From: Symbiodinium natans
Taxonomy: Eukaryota; Sar; Dinophyceae; Suessiales; Symbiodiniaceae
Assembly (NCBI GenBank): GCA_905221605.1
Contig: CAJNDS010000404.1
Span: forward strand, 48,501 to 112,500
Direction of reading: 5' to 3'
DNA length: 64,000 nucleotides
Of this stretch, positions 59,790-64,000 are shown one piece after another (position 1 is the first letter of the stretch; each line of letters begins with the position of its first letter). The notes below the pieces were generated by a model, which saw nothing but the letters and a program-made list of their open reading frames with translations, made no database searches and was not told where the DNA came from. The translations under genes and the position numbers were made by a program.

Positions 59790-59975
59790 ACAGACACAGA
59801 CGCACACACAGACACAGACGCGCACACAGACACAGACGCACGCACAGACACAGACGCACGCATAGACACGCACGCACGCACACCCACACCCACACCCACA
59901 CCCACACCCACACCCACACCCACCCACACCCACACCCACACCCACACACACACACACAGACACAGACGCAGACAC
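58845..59975. repeat. 1.1 kb compound microsatellite (GACACA, CAGACA, CA, GCAGAC, CACACC)
   Basis: Ordered blocks: GACACA/GACGCA hexamers (58880-59340), CAGACA (59400-59530), pure CA (59560-59660), GCAGAC (59690-59790), then CACACC (59880-59945). The 300-450 codon frames over it on both strands are translations of the repeats, not genes. Confidence 0.98.
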
Positions 59976-61189
59976 AGAGACTGCCGGGCTATGGCCTTGC
60001 TAGGTTCATCCAGGCCCAGAAACACTACTCTCAACCCTCAGGTCGTTAGGTGGGCAGTCACTATATAGTCGGTACCCTTGTGAATGTTCGGGAAGTTTCC
60101 GGAACATGTCGTATCATGTTGCATATAGCCTATGGTCCCGAAAGAGAGACGAAAGAAACAGAAAGCGACAGATGCTGGGGGCCAGGGACGGGGGTGGGGA
60201 GATGTGGGGAGTGTATAGCTGTGGACTATGTGAACTATGGAATCGGGGTCGTTTCTTGGCAGGCGCAAGCAAATCCCTCTCGTGTCTATGTGCTGCAAAA
60301 ACCGTCAAAACCACTGCAGCGTGCTTGCGAATCTTGATCTGTCTTGATAGGTGCTGCGAGCACGTACTCGCCTAGCAAGGCAGAGGACCGCTGATCCCTT
60401 TGGTGAAGCTTTGACTGAAGCAAGCGGCCGCAATCGCAGGACAAAGGATCCGAAAGCGAAGACGAGGCCAAAGTTGACCACCCACTGTCTCGTAATGTCT
60501 TTCAAGTATGTGTCGTTCTACATCTTTCCATCTGACGCATGGACGTCGGTGACGCTCATATAGCTTGGCACCCTCGGCTGATCTTACATGTACAAGACGT
60601 GTGTAAGCTGCGAAAGGGTTAATTTGTGCATCAAGACGTTGCAAACTCCGCTGGCGGTTAGAGCATGCTGATTCAATACCGCACTGTCATGCCCTGAAGA
60701 GATACCTCAGCCTGGCACGCCGCTTGTGTAATTTAAGTGCAGGAAAGCGAGCAGAGCGAGGACCTGCCATTGCCATGTTCATGCCAGTTCATCTACTCGT
60801 CTTTCGGGGTCGCACTCGCAGCCCTCCGGCAATTTCCGCTACTTTCGATCTCCAGAGTTTTTGAGGGGCAATATGGGTGGTAAAGGTGAGGTGAATCCGC
60901 GCTTGGTTCTGCCTGCGCCGAAAGCTTTTAGGCGACGCGAATCTCAATTTGGTCGGATGGTATGGTGACGCATGATTTTTCCAGGGACGCCTGCGGGGAC
61001 ACCTGATACAACACGACACGGTTGAGATACAATGGCGATACAGCACGCTCGGTATGCAGGCACTTGTTTGTGCGAAATCTTGTGTGCTCCGCTCTGTACA
61101 GAGCCATATGCCGATGTGTCCTCGTTCTTGCTCACGGCGGTTGGTAGCATACTGCATACGTGCTGTTCTCACTGTGCTCGTGCAGGAGT
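59976..61189. other. unassigned stretch
   Basis: No recognised gene. A frame near 60410-60480 reads ASGRNRRTKDPKAKTRP and could be a 5' exon of the downstream coiled-coil gene, but no joins were established. Confidence 0.4.
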
Positions 61190-63095
61190 CAAAGGACAAG
61201 CGAGACGCTGCCAAAGAAGCAGCGGCCGTGGCAGCTGTTGGGAACCCAGATCAGAAGCGCGCATTGGCTTAGCAACTCGTGCCTTTTCAGTTTCTAAATA
61301 TTTCTGAACAGTTTCAAATCTGTTTTAGCATCGTATCATGTACCAAGGAAAAAGCGCTCGCACAAGCTCGCAAGGCCCCCTCGCCCGAGGGGGGTTTGCT
61401 GTATTTTGCTGTGTCTAGAACTCCTGCCATGATGCGCCGTTATCAGGCTGTGCAAGATGCCATTCGGGAAGAAGAAGGAAGGCAAAAGAAGCAGGTAGGG
61501 TAACATGTACCTTACAGTCTTACAGGCTTCATCAAGTACATGCGGACAGCAATATCAGACATGTCCATGTCATGGCACACCTTCGAGCAAGCTGTACCAG
61601 CAGGCCCAGCAAGAAGTCGCCACCGTGCAAGCACAGGTGGGGAAGCATCCCATTACTTGCTGACTGGCAGTCGCTTGCTTCGTGCTCACGCTTGCATTGC
61701 GAGGTGGACGAGGAAATCGCAGCTAGACTGTCCGATGCAAAGGCTGATCTCTCCTGTTAGAAGCCCACGTAAATTTGCTTAGGCTGCCAGTCGTATGATT
61801 TCATGTACTGCATGTGCTCATAGGTTCTTGATAGCAGGACAAGCTGATGGCAGAAAAGGCATCGCGACTGCAAGAAGCCGAGGAGAGGCTTGACCAGGCC
61901 GCGTGGAACGAATTTGATGGAGTTGTGAGGGGCCACTTCAGATTACCAAAGGCGCACTCTATCTCTCGCAACTCACTGACCCCTTTTTGGCAATTCTTTG
62001 TGGTAGCCGGGGCCATTCCATGCATCTTCATTTTCTGGCAACCTGGTTACAATTTGCTTCGGTTCAGCTGTGGCGTTCCTTTGTAGGTTCGGCCAAACTA
62101 GCTCGTTCAGTCCAGTGTCCAGCATTGCAGGTGTTTGCACGTCGCCTGCAAGATGTGCGTACCTTAGCCAAGCAGTAGAATAATACCATCCACGATGAAG
62201 TCTGGATGTCCTGCACGTCGAGCAGTTCAATGTAGATCTTCGCATGTGAGCAGTTTCTTATCTTGGTTGACAAGGCAACTGCCAACATTCGCAAGGCCAT
62301 CGACGCAAACGTTGAAGAGGACCAATGAATCACTGGGACAGTTTGGCAGCTTCATCGCGCACTTTTTTACGATGTGGTCGCCGTCAGGGCCGCAAGGAGC
62401 TTGAAGCAAAGGCGCAGAAGGCTGGGCAATCATTCAACTACCTTGACTGTTGGAGTGTGGAGTTCGTCGTAGGCGCTACTGGATGCTCAAGCAAAGCAGC
62501 GCGATGGACATGTGGGATCCCTAGCAAGATGTGTTGTACTATCGTCGTGACCAGAGTGGGGAGGAGGGGGGAGAGAATATCCGCAAGCAAACTATTCTAC
62601 GACAAGCGTGCAACAACTATGGAGTACAAAGCACCAAGCGCCGGAAGGCTCTCAAGGGTGCGAGGGGTGGCAGTGAGCAGAAGATAGTGTTGTCCGCCAG
62701 TTGTACGCCCTGTGGCGACCTTGAGTCACAGATTGAATAGTACAGCACCAACACTGTTGTGCCCGCTTGACATCATTTTGCCTAGCCAGTGTCCAGGGAC
62801 TTGGGAATACCGCGCCGGCTCAAGAGAGAGCAAACGAGAGCCATCAATAGCCCAAGCATGTCATGATGTGTGAACTCTCTGCGGCTCTACGCTGCGTGTT
62901 TGGGGTTAGTCTCACTGTTCGTCCATCGCCATCTGCAGGGTGCCATGATGTCCAATGTGTGCATGCGCACCAAAACTGCTTCCCGTCAGTTTTGACATGT
63001 GTTGACACTCGCTTGATTTGAGTTGTCTCGAGAGAGGCTGAGAGGCTGCGAGAAGCCGAGAAGCGGCTGAAAGACGCGAAGGCATGCAGAATTCC
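61187..63095 (+). CDS. multi-exon coiled-coil protein
   Basis: A series of short plus-strand stretches, each after an AG acceptor, encodes charged alpha-helix: ESKDKRDAAKEAAAVAAVG (61187); MMRRYQAVQDAIREEEGRQK (about 61430); SSKLYQQAQQEVATVQAQ (about 61587, followed by GTGGGG donor); VDEEIAARLSDAKADLS (about 61703); DKLMAEKASRLQEAEERLDQ (about 61839); VFARRLQDVRTLAKQ (62130); LVDKATANIRKAIDANVEED (about 62262); RKELEAKAQKAG (about 62391); ERLREAEKRLKDAKA (about 63037). Heptad-like spacing of Leu/Ala with dense Glu/Lys/Arg is typical of coiled coils. I infer one gene because the style, strand and spacing agree; exact joins and both ends are unresolved. Function cannot be told; structural or scaffold roles are possible. 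Confidence 0.55.
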
Positions 63096-64000
63096 TGTGG
63101 ATTGCTTCCATGTGCTCTCGCACTCTGCTCGATGCATCGTGATGTGGCGCTTTGTATTCAGGGCGCCGCATGCGCCAACATGATCTATCCATGGACAAGA
63201 GTGACTTGACACAGCTGCACATGTGATACTAAGTTCGGCATTCCATCTCCTACAGCAAGGGGGGCGAACAGCGATGAGAAGCGGTGATTTCAAGAGAGGA
63301 TTGCTCTTTTTCCTGCTAACCCTAGTCCTGCAACATCCTCGCTGTGCATCGGCTCACATTCGCTGTTGCTTCGACCTGTCATGGTGCCCAGAACAGCACA
63401 CATATATGGACATACCCATAGAATACTTCATTCACCCTGTGCCTATTGCAAGCTCATTGCTTTTCCTACAGCCTTGGCAAGTTGATTGCCAGTCCCCTTC
63501 CCAAAACAATGAGTGGTTTAAGCCCGGCGGACCCGAAGCCGAAACTTTGAAGATGCAGGGGCCGGACTTGGCGTTGAAGAGGGCGGGAGAGCACTTGTCA
63601 GTGAGTGCAAGCCATGTGTCGCCACACGTCGCCACGTGCACGTGCATCGAAATGAATGCCGATGTTGGTAGAAGGTAATTACCATCGCCAAGTCTTAAAG
63701 TGCATGCCTCGCGTGATGACAATGGGCATGGAGCAAGATTGAACACAAGCAGTCACTCTTCAAAAGGTGGGAAGCGCAGGCGTGTGAAACTGCTCCGCCG
63801 CAAGTCATCAATGACGTGATTGAGGACTGACGTTCCATTGGAGGACCGGTTGCGATTCGCGCGACACACATTTCCGAAAATCCAGTCTTCCAGACTGGCA
63901 AGTTTAAAGAAGCCGTGATAAACTCAGAGCTGAAACTACAAAGCATCTCAACTTGACCATGCCACTGCTGCCATTGCTGCCACGTAGATTGAGAAGTTGA
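63096..64000. other. no gene recognised
   Basis: A 151-codon plus-strand frame (63223-63678) begins with a hydrophobic stretch (GLLFFLLTLVLQHPRCASA) that resembles a signal peptide, but it overlaps open minus-strand frames and the rest shows no domain. It might also be the next part of the coiled-coil gene region. Confidence 0.35.

Noticed and set aside
58704-60068. 450-codon His/Thr/Asp-rich open frames on both strands
   Set aside because: They are straight translations of GACACA, CA and GCAGAC microsatellites, open in several frames at once.
62800-62830. GGCTCAAGAG, resembling the 3' end of the dinoflagellate spliced leader
   Set aside because: Only the last eight bases match; the preceding CCGTAGCCATTTT part is absent.

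Overview
This is nuclear DNA of a eukaryote, most likely a dinoflagellate of the Symbiodiniaceae type. Four things point that way. Genes are split into very short exons (about 30-150 bp). Their introns join coding frame exactly only if GC and GA donors are allowed beside GT, nearly always with an AG|G acceptor. The non-coding space is full of degenerate TTTAGGG/CCCTAAA repeats and long CA, GT and GACACA microsatellites. The identifiable products (ciliary BBSome subunit, F-box/TLDc protein, bacterial-type carbamoyltransferase, reverse-transcriptase relic) are eukaryotic with transferred-looking elements. Most long open frames are chance; real genes were found by assembling short exons against known protein families.

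Layout: 0-2 kb holds poly-C, telomere-like repeats and a weak ORF. 2.2-3.2 kb is a gamma-glutamylcyclotransferase-like gene. 8.1-18.0 kb is a protein kinase whose catalytic-loop and DFG exons are 7 kb apart; inside that intron, on the same strand, lies a NodU/CmcH-type carbamoyltransferase (10.0-12.3 kb). 20.6-26 kb is satellite DNA of telomere-like and longer units. 27.1-28.2 kb is an uninterrupted F-box plus TLDc gene. 30-34.6 kb contains orphan coding exons and a telomere-like higher-order repeat array (32.5-33.4 kb). 35.2-48.4 kb is a BBS9/PTHB1 homologue with more than 30 small exons, its introns carrying microsatellites, minisatellites and telomere-like repeats. 49-52.7 kb is mostly GT and CA/ACGC repeats with a few arginine/serine-rich exons. 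53.1-58.2 kb (minus strand) is a frameshifted reverse-transcriptase element between two ~350 bp direct repeats, followed by a 1.1 kb GACACA-type array. 61.2-63.1 kb holds exons of a coiled-coil protein.

Every confidently identified host gene is on the plus strand, as in the one-directional gene clusters known from dinoflagellates; only the retroelement is opposite. The host genes share no obvious pathway: one is ciliary trafficking (BBS9), one signalling (kinase), one small-molecule modification (carbamoyltransferase), one glutathione/gamma-glutamyl metabolism and one probable ubiquitin/oxidation-resistance adaptor.
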